NCBI RefSeq assembly: GCF_006517255.1
Contig: NZ_CP041185.1
Coordinates: forward strand, 744,001 to 808,000
Reading direction: 5' to 3'
DNA from: Janthinobacterium tructae
Lineage (GTDB): Bacteria > Pseudomonadota > Gammaproteobacteria > Burkholderiales > Burkholderiaceae_D
Length of the DNA: 64,000 nt
Shown here: in pieces, positions 12,083-20,935 of the stretch
Layout of the letters: the number at the start of each line of letters is the position of its first letter
Numbering within the stretch: position 1 is the first letter of the stretch
Translations under genes and position numbers: made by a program
Notes under the pieces: generated by a model
What the model was told of the DNA's origin: nothing
Database searches by the model: none
The model's input: only the letters and a program-made list of their open reading frames with translations

Positions 12083-12105
12083 GCAGCGACAGGAGGTGTC
12101 GCTGC
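12083..12105 (-). terminator. Hairpin between permease stop and DUF445 start
   Basis: GCAGCGACA and TGTCGCTGC pair as a perfect 9-bp stem with a 5-base loop, 11 bases after the permease stop on the minus strand. No U-run follows on that strand, so termination strength is uncertain; it may be an mRNA-stabilising hairpin. Confidence 0.4.
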
Positions 12106-12115
12106 ACGGGACTTT

Positions 12116-13513
12116 TTACTGCGGCGGGTGCAGCAGCGAACGGCGGCGCGCGTAGCCGAAGTAGATGACCAGGCCGATCACCAGCCAGATGGTAAAGGCC
12201 ATCCAGGTGACCCAGCTGAGGAAAGTCATCAGGCCCACGCACAGGATCACGGCCAGCGCCGGCACATACGGCACGCCGGGGCAGCGGAAGGCGCGCGGCA
12301 GGTCAGGGCGCTTCTTGCGCAGCACCACCACGGCAATCGACACCATGGTGAAGGCGGCCAGGGTGCCAATGTTGATCAGTTCGGCGAGGATGTTGAGCGG
12401 GATCACGGCGGCGATCAGGCCGAAGACGATGCCCACCAGCCAGGTGGCGAAGAACGGCGTGTGGAAGCGCGGATGCACGGTCGACAGGCGCTTGGGCAGC
12501 AAGCCGTCGCGCGACATGGCGAAGATGATGCGCGTCTGGCCGAAGGCCATCACCAGGATCACGGTGGTCATGCCGAGGATGGCGCCCAGGTCGACGAAGC
12601 CGGCGATCCAGTTTTCACCCGCATATTGCAGGGCCAGCGAGACGGGATGGTCGACGCCGAGGAATTTCTGGTACGGCACGATGCCCGTCATGATGGCCGA
12701 GACCACCACGTACAGCACGGCGCACACGGCCAGCGAGCCGATGATGCCGATCGGCAAGTCGCGCGACGGCTTCTTGACTTCCTCGGCGGCCGAGGTGACG
12801 GCGTCAAAGCCGATGAAGGCGAAGAAGACGAGGGCGGCGGCGCTCAGCATGCCGTGGTAGCCGAACGGCATGTAAGGCTGCCAGTTGGCCGGCTGCACGT
12901 GGCGCGCGCCGAAGATGATGAACAGCAGCACCACGCCCACCTTGATGGCCACCATGATGTTGTTCAGGCGCGCCGATTCGCGCACGCCCCAGCCCAGCAT
13001 GGCCGTCAGCAGCAGCATGATGACCAGGGCCGGCAGGTTGATGAAGGTCGTCACGCCGGGCAGGGCGCCCGGCGCGGCCGTCAGGGCCGCAGGCAGGGTG
13101 ATGCCAAAGCCCGCCAGCAGCGACTGGAAGTAGCCGGACCAGCCGACGGAGACGGCGGCCGCTGCCAGGCCGTACTCAAGCAGCAAGTCCCAGCCTATCA
13201 TCCAGGCGGCCAGCTCGCCCAGAGTCGCATAGCTGTAGGTGTAGATGGAGCCGGCCACCGGTACGGTGGAGGCAAATTCCGCATAGCACAGGGCGGCGAA
13301 GCAGCAGGCAACGGCGGCCACGACGAACGACAGCGACAGGGCGGGGCCGGCCGTCAGCGCGCCCGTGCCGGTGAGCACGAAAATGCCCGTGCCGACGATG
13401 GCGCCTATGCCCATGAGGACAAGGTCGAACGGTCCCAGCACCTTGGCCAGTCCTCCCGGCTTCTTGCTGTGGGCGATCATGTCATCCAAATTCTTGGTTC
13501 TAAATAAGCTCAC
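12116..13513 (-). CDS. APC-superfamily amino acid permease (CAT/YfnA-like)
   Basis: 465 residues with about 12 transmembrane helices. TM1 holds the substrate-binding GIGAIVGTGIFVLTG motif typical of the amino acid-polyamine-cation family. The AEFASTVPVAGSIYTYSY stretch in TM3 is characteristic of the cationic amino acid transporter branch. The N-terminus (MSLFRTKNLDDMIAHSKK) also matches that branch. It imports an amino acid across the inner membrane by proton symport or exchange; the substrate is not readable. The gene stands alone between the DUF445 gene and the sugar locus, with about 210 bases upstream to the sugar transporter's terminator. Confidence 0.9.
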   Translation of the reverse strand: MSLFRTKNLDDMIAHSKKPGGLAKVLGPFDLVLMGIGAIVGTGIFVLTGTGALTAGPALSLSFVVAAVACCFAALCYAEFASTVPVAGSIYTYSYATLGELAAWMIGWDLLLEYGLAAAAVSVGWSGYFQSLLAGFGITLPAALTAAPGALPGVTTFINLPALVIMLLLTAMLGWGVRESARLNNIMVAIKVGVVLLFIIFGARHVQPANWQPYMPFGYHGMLSAAALVFFAFIGFDAVTSAAEEVKKPSRDLPIGIIGSLAVCAVLYVVVSAIMTGIVPYQKFLGVDHPVSLALQYAGENWIAGFVDLGAILGMTTVILVMAFGQTRIIFAMSRDGLLPKRLSTVHPRFHTPFFATWLVGIVFGLIAAVIPLNILAELINIGTLAAFTMVSIAVVVLRKKRPDLPRAFRCPGVPYVPALAVILCVGLMTFLSWVTWMAFTIWLVIGLVIYFGYARRRSLLHPPQ

Positions 13514-13659
13514 TGTGTCTCCTGGTGGTTTTTGTCATGGCGCCATTGCCGCCTCGTGAGTAGCACGACGCAGCCAGATTCTAGCCCACACGCCCTTGAT
13601 TCCAGAAGGAAAACTGTACAGTGCCGTGTGCGCCAGCCCCGTAAACTTGCAAAGCAGGC

Positions 13660-13692
13660 AAAAAAACAGCCCCGGACGGTGGTCCGGAGCTG
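13660..13692 (-). terminator. Rho-independent terminator of the GalNAc catabolic operon
   Basis: On the minus strand, the stem CAGCTCCGGAC/GTCCGGGGCTG (10 of 11 pairs) with a short loop is followed by seven T. It sits about 33 bases after the stop of the sugar transporter, the last gene of the operon. Confidence 0.8.
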
Positions 13693-13724
13693 GAAAGGAG
13701 ATTGCTACAAATGGTTACTTTGGT

Positions 13725-15512
13725 TTACTTTGAAAAGTGCGCTTCAATTTCTTCCAACGTCTTGCCCTTGGTTTCCGGCAGCAGGAAGGCCGCGGCCAGG
13801 AAATACAGCACGGTGCAGCCGGCGCCGAAGAAGAACAGCGTGGAGTAGCCGTGCAAGCCCACCGTCGGCAGGAAGATGGCGGCGATCACCGTCGAGACGA
13901 ACTGGTTCACCAGCAGCGCGATACTCATGCCGTTCGAGCGGATACGCGTCGGCATCAGTTCGGACAGGGCCAGCCACACGCATACGCCCGGCCCCACGGC
14001 AAAGCTGGAAACGAACACGCAGATGGCAATCGCCACCAGCCAGCCGTGCGAGGACGAGGGCACGGGACCCAGGCTGGCCTTCTCGATGCGCAGCGGCGCC
14101 TCGCGCCCGGCGGCCGGGTCGGCGAACGGGTTCAGGTGCAGCCTGCGGAAGAACACGCCGATCACGCTGTCGCCCTGCACGGCGTCGTCGCGCGCGATGG
14201 ACACCTGGCGCAGCACGGGGTCGTCGCTGCGCAGGCTTTTCACGTTGGTGAAGGGGCCGTAGGCGTAGGCGATGGTCAGCTGCTGCGGCGTGCCGTCGGC
14301 CGCCGCGCCCAGGACCGTCAAGGTGGGCGCATCGAGCTGCAGGGTCAGGCCATCGGCTTGTACCTGGGCGGCGATGGCGGGACGCACATCGGCCAGGTGC
14401 GCTTCGGCGCTGCGGAACAGCAGCCCGGCCGCCAGCAGCGAGACGACGATGCCGCCCGTGCCCAGCATCAGCAGGAATTTGCGGCCCTTGCGGTCGACCA
14501 GCAGCACGGCCACCACCGTCATCACGGCATTGAGTACTTTCAATAACACGTCCGCCATGTTGGCCGAGGCGCCCGACAGGCCCGCCTGGTTCAAGATATT
14601 GACGACATAGGCGAGGATGGAATTGATGCCCGTCGCCTGCGTGCAGGCGAGGATCAGGCAAGCGAGCAGGAAGGGCAGCACGTAGCGGCGGCTCAGCAGC
14701 GGATCCCTGGCCTTGCCGCTGATCTTGGCCGCGTTTTCCGGCGTGTCTTGCATCTCGCGCAGTTCGATGTCGGCGGCGGCGGGCAGGCGCGTGCGCAGCA
14801 GCGACTGGCGCGCCTGCTCGATGCGGCCCCGTTGCGCCAGCCAGCGCGGCGATTCGGCCAGCAGCAGGGCGCCGATGGTAAACACCAGGCCCGGCGTCAA
14901 ACAGACCCAGAAGATGCTGCGCCAGGCGTGGTCCTTGGCCGTGAAGATGGCGGCGATGCGGCCCGCTTCCGGCAAGGCTTGCGCCGCCTGCGTGGCCGTT
15001 TCCACCGTCTGCGCCTGCTGCAGGCCGATCAGGGCGGCGGCCACCAGGCCGATGGTCAGCAGCAGCTGGAACAGGGCCGCACCGCGTCCGCGCTGTTGCG
15101 CGGGCAGGCATTCGGCCAGGTACAGGGGCACGACGACGCCGATCAAGCCGCCGCTGATGCCTTGCAGCAGGCGGCCCAGCAGCAGCGGCGTGTAGCCGTC
15201 GGCCAGGGCGATCAGCGGGATGCTGGCGCTGAACAGGGCGCCGGCCAGGAACATCACCCAGCGCCGGCCGAGGATATCGGCCAGGGCGCCGGCGAACAGC
15301 GAAGACAGGACTGAGCCCAATAGCACGGCGGCGACGATAAAGCTCAGCTGCTGGGCCGTCAGTTTCCAGGCCACGGAGGCCGTCGATTCCAGGTAGGGAA
15401 GGGCGCCGGCGATGATGCCGATGTCTATGCCATACAGCAATCCCCCCATGCCGGCAATAAATAGCAGGTAGCGCATGGCCCACACGGGGGCCTTGTGTGA
15501 AGTGTCGTGCAT
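13725..15512 (-). CDS. Sugar-porter MFS transporter with large periplasmic insert (probable GalNAc permease)
   Basis: 595 residues, longer than the usual about 460-500 for the sugar porter family. Family marks are GGLLYGIDIGIIAGALPY in TM1, ADILGRRW between TM2 and TM3, AESPRW after TM6 and the terminal PETKGKTLEEIE. The extra length is mainly one insert (about residues 367-484) between TM9 and TM10, a loop that faces the periplasm; a smaller insert lies between TM5 and TM6. The start at 15512 has GGAG five bases upstream; the longer open frame is rejected. It is the last gene of the aga operon, 50 bp after the deacetylase, so import of GalNAc or a GalNAc disaccharide is inferred. A terminator follows. 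Confidence 0.9.
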   Translation of the reverse strand: MHDTSHKAPVWAMRYLLFIAGMGGLLYGIDIGIIAGALPYLESTASVAWKLTAQQLSFIVAAVLLGSVLSSLFAGALADILGRRWVMFLAGALFSASIPLIALADGYTPLLLGRLLQGISGGLIGVVVPLYLAECLPAQQRGRGAALFQLLLTIGLVAAALIGLQQAQTVETATQAAQALPEAGRIAAIFTAKDHAWRSIFWVCLTPGLVFTIGALLLAESPRWLAQRGRIEQARQSLLRTRLPAAADIELREMQDTPENAAKISGKARDPLLSRRYVLPFLLACLILACTQATGINSILAYVVNILNQAGLSGASANMADVLLKVLNAVMTVVAVLLVDRKGRKFLLMLGTGGIVVSLLAAGLLFRSAEAHLADVRPAIAAQVQADGLTLQLDAPTLTVLGAAADGTPQQLTIAYAYGPFTNVKSLRSDDPVLRQVSIARDDAVQGDSVIGVFFRRLHLNPFADPAAGREAPLRIEKASLGPVPSSSHGWLVAIAICVFVSSFAVGPGVCVWLALSELMPTRIRSNGMSIALLVNQFVSTVIAAIFLPTVGLHGYSTLFFFGAGCTVLYFLAAAFLLPETKGKTLEEIEAHFSK

Positions 15513-15562
15513 GGTAACTCCGGGACGGGGTTGAGGTTGGGGGCTGGGTCTAGAGACTGAAT

Positions 15563-16657
15563 CTAGCGGGTGGAAAGATCGATGGCCGCGCCTTCGACGA
15601 AGACGGACACTGGCTGTAATTGGGGATCGAGGACGACGATATCGGCCCAGGCGCCCGGCGCCAGGCGGCCCCGTGCGGATTCGCCCAGGTAATCGGCCGG
15701 GTATAGCGACAAGCGGTTCGAGGCGTCGGCCAGGTCCAGTCCCAGTTCGACGAAATTGCGCAGGGCCTGGTCCATGGTCAGCACGCTGCCGGCCAGCGAG
15801 CCCGTGGCCAGGCGCACGCAGCCCAGGCATTTGTAGACGCGCTGCGTGCCCAGGCCGTATTCGCCATCGGGCATGCCGGTGGCCGAGGTGGCGTCCGTCA
15901 CGCCATACAGGCGCGGGATGGCGCGCAGGGCCGCGCGCAGGGCTCCCTTGGCCACGTGCTGCAGGTCGGGGATGATTTCCGCGTATTCGGCATGCGCCAG
16001 CGCCGCGCCCACCATGCCGGGGTCGTAGTGCGTCATGCCCGTCATGCCGTTGTACAGGTGGGTAAAACCGGAGACGCCGGCTTTCAGGGCCGCCACGCCT
16101 TCGTCATACGTGCCGGCGCTGTGGCCGATCTGCACGCGGATGCCCATCGCCGCCAGTTGCGGAATCAGTTCCAGGTGGCCGGGGATTTCCGGCGCCATGG
16201 TGAGTACCTTGATGGGCGCGATGGCGTGGAAGCGCTGCACCAGCGCCAGGCTCGCTTGCACCACGTCGGGCGGCTGCGCGCCCAGGCGGTGCAAGTTCAA
16301 AAACGGGCCTTCCAGGTGCACGCCCAGCATGCGCGCGCCGTTGGCCGGACGCTCGGCGATGACGCCGGCCAGGCCTTGCAGGGCGCGCAGGATCGACGGC
16401 TCCTTCGCCGTCAGGGTGGTGCCCAGGAGGGCCGTGGTGCCGTGGCGCGCGTGCACCTGCGCCACGCTGGCGCCCGCGTTGCCGCCTTCCATGATGTCGA
16501 CGCCGGCCGCGCCGTGCACGTGCAGGTCGATAAAGCCGGGCAAAATGGTCAGCGCGCTGTCGGCGGCAGGGTCTTCTTGTATCTGGACGATGCGCTGGTC
16601 AAAAGTGATGGTGCCCGTGATCCAGCCAGATGGGGTAAGGATTCTGCCGCTCAGCAT
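15563..16657 (-). CDS. nagA: N-acetylhexosamine-6-phosphate deacetylase (NagA family; AgaA by context)
   Basis: 364 residues of the amidohydrolase superfamily. Metal and catalytic motifs are visible: LPGFIDLHVHGAAGVDIMEG (HxH), HLEGPFLN with the metal Glu, IGHSAGTYDEG and FTHLYNGMTGM with the two His, and VTDATSATGMPDGEYGLG with the catalytic Asp. The enzyme hydrolyses the N-acetyl group from GlcNAc-6-P or GalNAc-6-P. The operon also holds AgaS, an AgaZ homologue and a ROK kinase, and no NagB is present. GalNAc-6-P is therefore the likelier substrate, which would make it functionally AgaA; this is inference. The start lies three bases after the agaR stop, so the two are co-transcribed. Confidence 0.92.
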   Translation of the reverse strand: MLSGRILTPSGWITGTITFDQRIVQIQEDPAADSALTILPGFIDLHVHGAAGVDIMEGGNAGASVAQVHARHGTTALLGTTLTAKEPSILRALQGLAGVIAERPANGARMLGVHLEGPFLNLHRLGAQPPDVVQASLALVQRFHAIAPIKVLTMAPEIPGHLELIPQLAAMGIRVQIGHSAGTYDEGVAALKAGVSGFTHLYNGMTGMTHYDPGMVGAALAHAEYAEIIPDLQHVAKGALRAALRAIPRLYGVTDATSATGMPDGEYGLGTQRVYKCLGCVRLATGSLAGSVLTMDQALRNFVELGLDLADASNRLSLYPADYLGESARGRLAPGAWADIVVLDPQLQPVSVFVEGAAIDLSTR

Positions 16658-16660
16658 GTG

Positions 16661-17428
16661 TTATTCCGCTATAAAAAGTTCGATGCCCAGCTTTTGCAGC
16701 CCTTCGCGGTACTCCTGGCTGATGCTGGCATCGGTGATGACGGTATCGACGCGGTCCAGCTGCACGATGCGGTGCAGGCTGACGCGGCCGAACTTCGAGG
16801 CGTCCGTGAGGACGATGATTTTCTTCGCCCGTTCCACCATCTTGTGGTTCAGGCTTGCTTCCGCTTCGTGGTGGGTGGTGACGCCAAATTGCAGGTCGAA
16901 GCCATCCACGCCCAGAAACAGCTTGTCGAAGCTGTAGGCTTGCAAACAGGTTTCGGCCTGGCTGCCCTGGATCGACAGCGACTGCTTGCGCAGCAGGCCG
17001 CCCGTCAGGATCAGGTCCACGCCGGGCGCATCGGCCAGTTCCCAGGCGATATTGAGGCCATTCGTGGCCACCGTTACGCCCGTCGCGTCGCGCAGATGGC
17101 GCGCCAGAGAGATGGTGGTGGTGCCCGAGTCGATGATGATGTTATCGCCCGGCTCCACCAGCCGCGCCGCATAGGCGCCGATGCGCTCCTTTTGCTCGTG
17201 GTTGATGGCATCCTTCTGGCGTATCGTGTGCTCGGGTGGCGGCGTGCGCGTCAGGGTCGCGCCGCCGTGGCTGCGCGTGGCCATGCCTTGCGCTTCCAGC
17301 GCATTCAAGTCGCTGCGGATGGTGACCGCGGACACGCCGAGCTTTTCCACCAGATCGGTCACTTGCACCGAGCCCTGCTGGGTAAGCATTTGGAGGATGG
17401 ATTCACGGCGTTGGCTGGTATTTCGCAT
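16661..17428 (-). CDS. agaR: DeoR/GlpR-family repressor (AgaR-like)
   Basis: 255 residues. An N-terminal DeoR helix-turn-helix (about 3-58, RRESILQMLTQQGSVQVTDL start) is followed by a DeoR sensor domain (about 75-250). The domain contains the sugar-phosphate binding IDSGTTTISLARHL motif and FLGVDGFDLQFGVTTHH. Family members repress sugar operons and respond to phosphorylated sugars. It is encoded inside the operon, between agaZ and the deacetylase. Candidate sites with CTTTCG elements spaced 11 bp lie before agaS and before the GH31 and receptor promoters, resembling published AgaR sites. The ATG at 17428 starts MRNTSQRRES; the longer frame to 17524 is rejected because it runs through the intergenic gap to agaZ. 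Confidence 0.88.
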   Translation of the reverse strand: MRNTSQRRESILQMLTQQGSVQVTDLVEKLGVSAVTIRSDLNALEAQGMATRSHGGATLTRTPPPEHTIRQKDAINHEQKERIGAYAARLVEPGDNIIIDSGTTTISLARHLRDATGVTVATNGLNIAWELADAPGVDLILTGGLLRKQSLSIQGSQAETCLQAYSFDKLFLGVDGFDLQFGVTTHHEAEASLNHKMVERAKKIIVLTDASKFGRVSLHRIVQLDRVDTVITDASISQEYREGLQKLGIELFIAE

Positions 17429-17462
17429 GGTGGCGGGCTCAGTAAAAATGAAAATATCGAGC

Positions 17463-18809
17463 TTAACAGATTGCCGCTTCGGCAACGACGGGGACGGCCG
17501 TATTGCGGTTGCAGGCGCGCGCATATTGCGCCAGCAAGCTGCCGATCTTGTGCTCGATCAGGGCCGGTGCCTCGGCTGCCAGGCTGCCCTGCACCACGGC
17601 CAGGTACTGTTCCGGCAAATGCTGGCTCAGCAGCGGCAGCGGAATCGTCAGGGCGTCCAGGTTGGCCAGCAGCTTGTCGAAGGTGGCCGCCACTTCCGGC
17701 TCGCCCCAGTAATAGCGGCAACGGTCGCTCAAACCGTAGCGGCGCATCAGACGCTGTTCTTGCGGCGTGCCCAGGTAATGCTTGATCCAGTGCTTCGGCT
17801 TGGCCAGCATCACATCGTCGAGTACCTGCATCAGTTGCGAAGTGGCGTGCGCCGGCAGCAGTTCCTGCTCGATCTGGCACAGCGCGTACAGCGCCTCGCG
17901 CAGGGCGAAAGTGGCGGCCGGCCCCACTTTCAGGATGGCGAAATGGTCGCGCACCATGGCGTGCAGGGCCGATTCGCGCTGGTAGTCGGTGGAATGGGCT
18001 TCGAACACAAGGCCAGGCTGCTCGGCCACGAAGGCCGACAGTTCGGCGGCCGCCAGCGCATCGTAATGCTGGATGCTGCTCTGGTCGAAATCGACGCCAG
18101 GCTGCACCACTATGGCGATGACGCGGCGCCAGGCGCCATGCAGGTCGTTATCGAGGAAGGCGCGGCGGTGCACGTCCAGCGTGCGGCGCGCGGCCTGCGG
18201 GCTGGTGACGGCGCCAGCTTGTGCCAGCGATGCTTCACCGCCGGGTATCGGCACTTCCGTGCCGATCACGTAGACGGGCGGCGCGAAGCCGGCGGCGGCA
18301 GCCGCCGCTTCGGCGACGAGGCACAGGCGCGCCGAGCGGGCGGCCACGGTTTCATCGTCGAGCTGCAGTGGATCGTCGGCACAGCGCATGCTGCAATCGA
18401 GGTGGATTTTATGGAAACCGGCCGCCGCATACGCGGCGATCAGGGTCTCGGCGTGGGCCATGGCGGTGGCCGCATCGAGGTGCTGCCAGGCGTTCGGGCC
18501 AAGATGGTCGCCGCCCAGCACCAGGCGGCTGGCGGGGAAACCCTGTTCGCGCGCCAGTGCCAGCATGGTGTCGCGGAAAACTGCCGGCGTCATGCCCGTG
18601 TAGCCGCCGAACTGGTCGACCTGGTTCGAGGTCGCTTCGACCAGCAGCACGGTGTCGTACTCGCTGGCCACGCGCATGGCGGCGCGCAGCACGCTCGGGT
18701 GGCTGCAGCACACGGCGTACAGTCCCACGCGTTCGCCGCGGCGGTGCGCCTTGATCACTTGCTGGATCGGGGACAGGGTAAAGGTCGGGTTTTCCACTTG
18801 CTTCATCAT
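17463..18809 (-). CDS. agaZ: AgaZ/GatZ/KbaZ family protein (tagatose-phosphate metabolism)
   Basis: 448 residues of the D-tagatose-bisphosphate aldolase GatZ/KbaZ family (usual length about 420-430). Recognisable segments are SPIQQVIKAHRRGERVGLYA near the N-terminus, VCCSHPSVLRAAMR, LVEATSNQVDQFGGYTGM and LGGDHLGPNAWQ. In enterics the protein is described as a non-catalytic aldolase subunit. In Shewanella-type GalNAc pathways, comparative genomics has proposed AgaZ to be a tagatose-6-phosphate kinase. The sequence alone does not decide. The ATG at 18809 overlaps the ROK kinase stop (ATGA). No class II aldolase catalytic subunit (AgaY/KbaY) follows in this operon, so that step must be supplied elsewhere. 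Confidence 0.85.
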   Translation of the reverse strand: MMKQVENPTFTLSPIQQVIKAHRRGERVGLYAVCCSHPSVLRAAMRVASEYDTVLLVEATSNQVDQFGGYTGMTPAVFRDTMLALAREQGFPASRLVLGGDHLGPNAWQHLDAATAMAHAETLIAAYAAAGFHKIHLDCSMRCADDPLQLDDETVAARSARLCLVAEAAAAAAGFAPPVYVIGTEVPIPGGEASLAQAGAVTSPQAARRTLDVHRRAFLDNDLHGAWRRVIAIVVQPGVDFDQSSIQHYDALAAAELSAFVAEQPGLVFEAHSTDYQRESALHAMVRDHFAILKVGPAATFALREALYALCQIEQELLPAHATSQLMQVLDDVMLAKPKHWIKHYLGTPQEQRLMRRYGLSDRCRYYWGEPEVAATFDKLLANLDALTIPLPLLSQHLPEQYLAVVQGSLAAEAPALIEHKIGSLLAQYARACNRNTAVPVVAEAAIC

Positions 18810-19765
18810 GTTGACGCCTTCGTATGTTGTCGTATCAAAAGGGCCGCGCCGCGCGCGCCGCCGGCGTCGCCAAAGCGGGGCGGCAAAATGGGCGGCACGT
18901 GGACGCCGGGAAACAAATGGCGCTTCACGGCGGCCGGCAGCTTGTCGTACAGGTGCGGCAGCTTGGACAGGCCGCCGCCGAGCACGATGACGTGCGGGTC
19001 GTAGGCCAGCACCAGGCCGGCCAGCGCGTGGCCCAGCACGTCGAGGTGCACGGCCACCGTGCGCTGGGCCACGGCGTCGCCCATGTTGGCACGGGCGACG
19101 ATGGCCAGCGGTTCGGCGCCGTCGCCGCCAAAGTGCGCGTGGATTTTGCGCATGGCGGGGCCGGAGACATAGCGTTCCAGGCAGCCCGTCTTGCCGCACG
19201 GGCAGGCGTATTCGGCCAGGCCATGCTGCGCCAGCAGGGTGGCGGGCAGGCTCCAGTGGCCCCATTCGCCGGCCACGCCGTTAAAGCCGCGCAGCAGCTG
19301 GCCGCCCACGCAATAGCCGCCGCCGGCGCCCGTGCCGAGAATGGCGCCGAACATGCTGGCGGCATTGTCGGCCGCGCCGCCTTGCGCTTCCGACAGGGCG
19401 AAGCACTGGCAATCGTTGCCGATGGCGACAGGGCGCTGCAAGGCTTGCTGCAGGGTTTGCGCCACGAGGCGGCCGTTCAGGGCCGGCACGTTGGAGCTCA
19501 GTTGCCGGCCGCTGGCGCTGTCGATCACGCCGGGTAAACCGATGCCGACAGGCGCTGTCGTGCCCAGGGCCGCGTCGCCGCGCGCCACCAGGTCGACGAT
19601 GGCCTGCACGAAGGCGGCAAAATCGTCGCCCGGCGTGGCCACCCGTTCGCGGAACACCTCGGCCAGCGCGCCGTCGCGGTCGGCAAAGGCGACCAGCTCC
19701 ATCTTGCTGCCGCCGATGTCGATGCCGTGAAAGCCCTGGATGGAATTAGAATTGGTCATGGCCAT
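18806..19765 (-). CDS. agaK: ROK-family sugar kinase (probable N-acetylgalactosamine kinase AgaK)
   Basis: 319 residues. The ATP-binding GIDIGGSKMELVAF motif is at the N-terminus. The catalytic Asp lies in IGNDCQCFALSE, followed by GTGAGGGYCVGG. The sugar-contacting GEWGHW and the ROK zinc signature CPCGKTGCLERYVSG are intact. ROK kinases of this type phosphorylate N-acetylhexosamines at C6 in the cytoplasm. Between agaS and agaZ, GalNAc kinase is the expected role, consistent with uptake by an MFS permease rather than a PTS. The start could be the ATG at 19765 or 19759; both overlap the agaS end, and the first has an AGGGCG site at suitable distance. Specificity for GalNAc over GlcNAc is inferred. 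Confidence 0.88.
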   Translation of the reverse strand: MAMTNSNSIQGFHGIDIGGSKMELVAFADRDGALAEVFRERVATPGDDFAAFVQAIVDLVARGDAALGTTAPVGIGLPGVIDSASGRQLSSNVPALNGRLVAQTLQQALQRPVAIGNDCQCFALSEAQGGAADNAASMFGAILGTGAGGGYCVGGQLLRGFNGVAGEWGHWSLPATLLAQHGLAEYACPCGKTGCLERYVSGPAMRKIHAHFGGDGAEPLAIVARANMGDAVAQRTVAVHLDVLGHALAGLVLAYDPHVIVLGGGLSKLPHLYDKLPAAVKRHLFPGVHVPPILPPRFGDAGGARGAALLIRQHTKAST

Positions 19766-20906
19766 AGATGGTAACGCCCTGCACGACACGGTTGACGATG
19801 CCGCCGGCGAATGGATTGTCGGGGCGCAGTTGCAGCAGCGCGGACTGGTGCAGCGCATATTGCTGCGCCATCAGCAGCCACAGCGGGGCCAGCCAGGCGT
19901 CGGGCCAGGCTGGCGCGTCGGCCGACAAGTTGGCAGATAAGTTGGCAGATAAGTCGCCGCCGATGCCCACCGTCAGGCAGCGCTGCGCCACGCTGTCGCG
20001 CTGCAGTTCTTTCAATAGGTCGTCTTCGTACTGGCGCGCCAAGGGCTTGCTGCTGCGCAGCAGGATCACCAGGGACTCCGTGGTGACGGCCGATTTCGGG
20101 CCGTGACGGAAACCCAGCGCGGTATTCGCCATCGCCATCACGCGGCCACCCGTCAATTCCAGGATTTTCAGGGCCGCTTCCTTGGCCAGCGCTTCCAGCG
20201 GGCCGCTGCCCAGGTAGACCACGCGCTGTACGGGTGTCGAGCCCAGCTCCGCCACAGGCGCCGACCAGTCGCGCAACGCTTGTTCGCCCAGCTGCGCCAG
20301 GGTCTCCAGGCGCGTCAAGTCGACGTCCTGGCCCAGTACCGACAGGGCCGCCAGCAGCATGCTGCTAAAGCTGCTGGTCATGGCGAAGCCGCGGTCGCAG
20401 CTGCCTTCCGGCATCAGCAAGTTATACGTATTGCTGTCATTGGCACCCTGGCGCGCCAGCTTGCCATCGGCGTTGCAAGTGATGTTCAGGAAGCGCGCGC
20501 CGGGCACGACCTGGCGCAGCAGTTCCACGGCCGCCAGGCTTTCCGGGCTGTCGCCGCTGCGGGCAAACGAGACGAGCAGGGTAGGCGCATGCGCTTCCAG
20601 GTACAGCTCGTGGTGCGTCAGCAAAGTTGTGGTGGCGATGGCGCGGATCTGCGCTGGCCAGGCCGCATTCAGGGTGTCGGCGACGATTTCGCCCACGTAG
20701 GCCGAGCTGCCGGCACCCGTCAGGATGACGCGTTGCGCAGGATTGGACAGCGCGTCGCCGAGGAAGGCGGCCAGGCCGGCTTGTTGCTTGCGCAAGATGC
20801 CGGCCAGCGCGCGCCAGATGGCCGGCTGGTGGGCGATTTCCTCGGCCGTGTGCAGGCCGCCGATGTCGCGCCAGGTTTGAATGTCACGCTGAAGAAGGGT
20901 AGTCAT
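19746..20906 (-). CDS. agaS: SIS-domain GalN-6-phosphate deaminase/isomerase AgaS
   Basis: 386 residues with two SIS domains (about 40-200 and 215-355). Typical segments are VILTGAGSSAYVGEIVAD, LVSFARSGDSPESLAAV and GFRHGPKSAV, which match AgaS rather than GlmS because no glutaminase domain is present. AgaS converts galactosamine-6-phosphate to tagatose-6-phosphate and ammonia in the cytoplasm. It is the first gene of the minus-strand aga operon and is preceded by a promoter with AgaR-like sites. A small in-frame repeat, DLSANLSANLSAD, lies near residue 320 and comes from a 12-base tandem repeat at about 19926-19953; it may be a variable loop. Confidence 0.9.
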   Translation of the reverse strand: MTTLLQRDIQTWRDIGGLHTAEEIAHQPAIWRALAGILRKQQAGLAAFLGDALSNPAQRVILTGAGSSAYVGEIVADTLNAAWPAQIRAIATTTLLTHHELYLEAHAPTLLVSFARSGDSPESLAAVELLRQVVPGARFLNITCNADGKLARQGANDSNTYNLLMPEGSCDRGFAMTSSFSSMLLAALSVLGQDVDLTRLETLAQLGEQALRDWSAPVAELGSTPVQRVVYLGSGPLEALAKEAALKILELTGGRVMAMANTALGFRHGPKSAVTTESLVILLRSSKPLARQYEDDLLKELQRDSVAQRCLTVGIGGDLSANLSANLSADAPAWPDAWLAPLWLLMAQQYALHQSALLQLRPDNPFAGGIVNRVVQGVTIYGHDQF

Positions 20907-20935
20907 GGAGTGTCAGTAAAGTGTTTGTTGGAGAA

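Noticed and set aside
10752..12242. An extended 496-residue version of the DUF445 protein
   Set aside because: The first 68 residues have shadow-like composition and cross the intergenic hairpin. The family sequence starts at 12038.
17463..19265. A 600-residue version of AgaZ
   Set aside because: The extra N-terminal part is the ROK kinase region read in another frame. The ATGA overlap at 18806-18809 marks the start.
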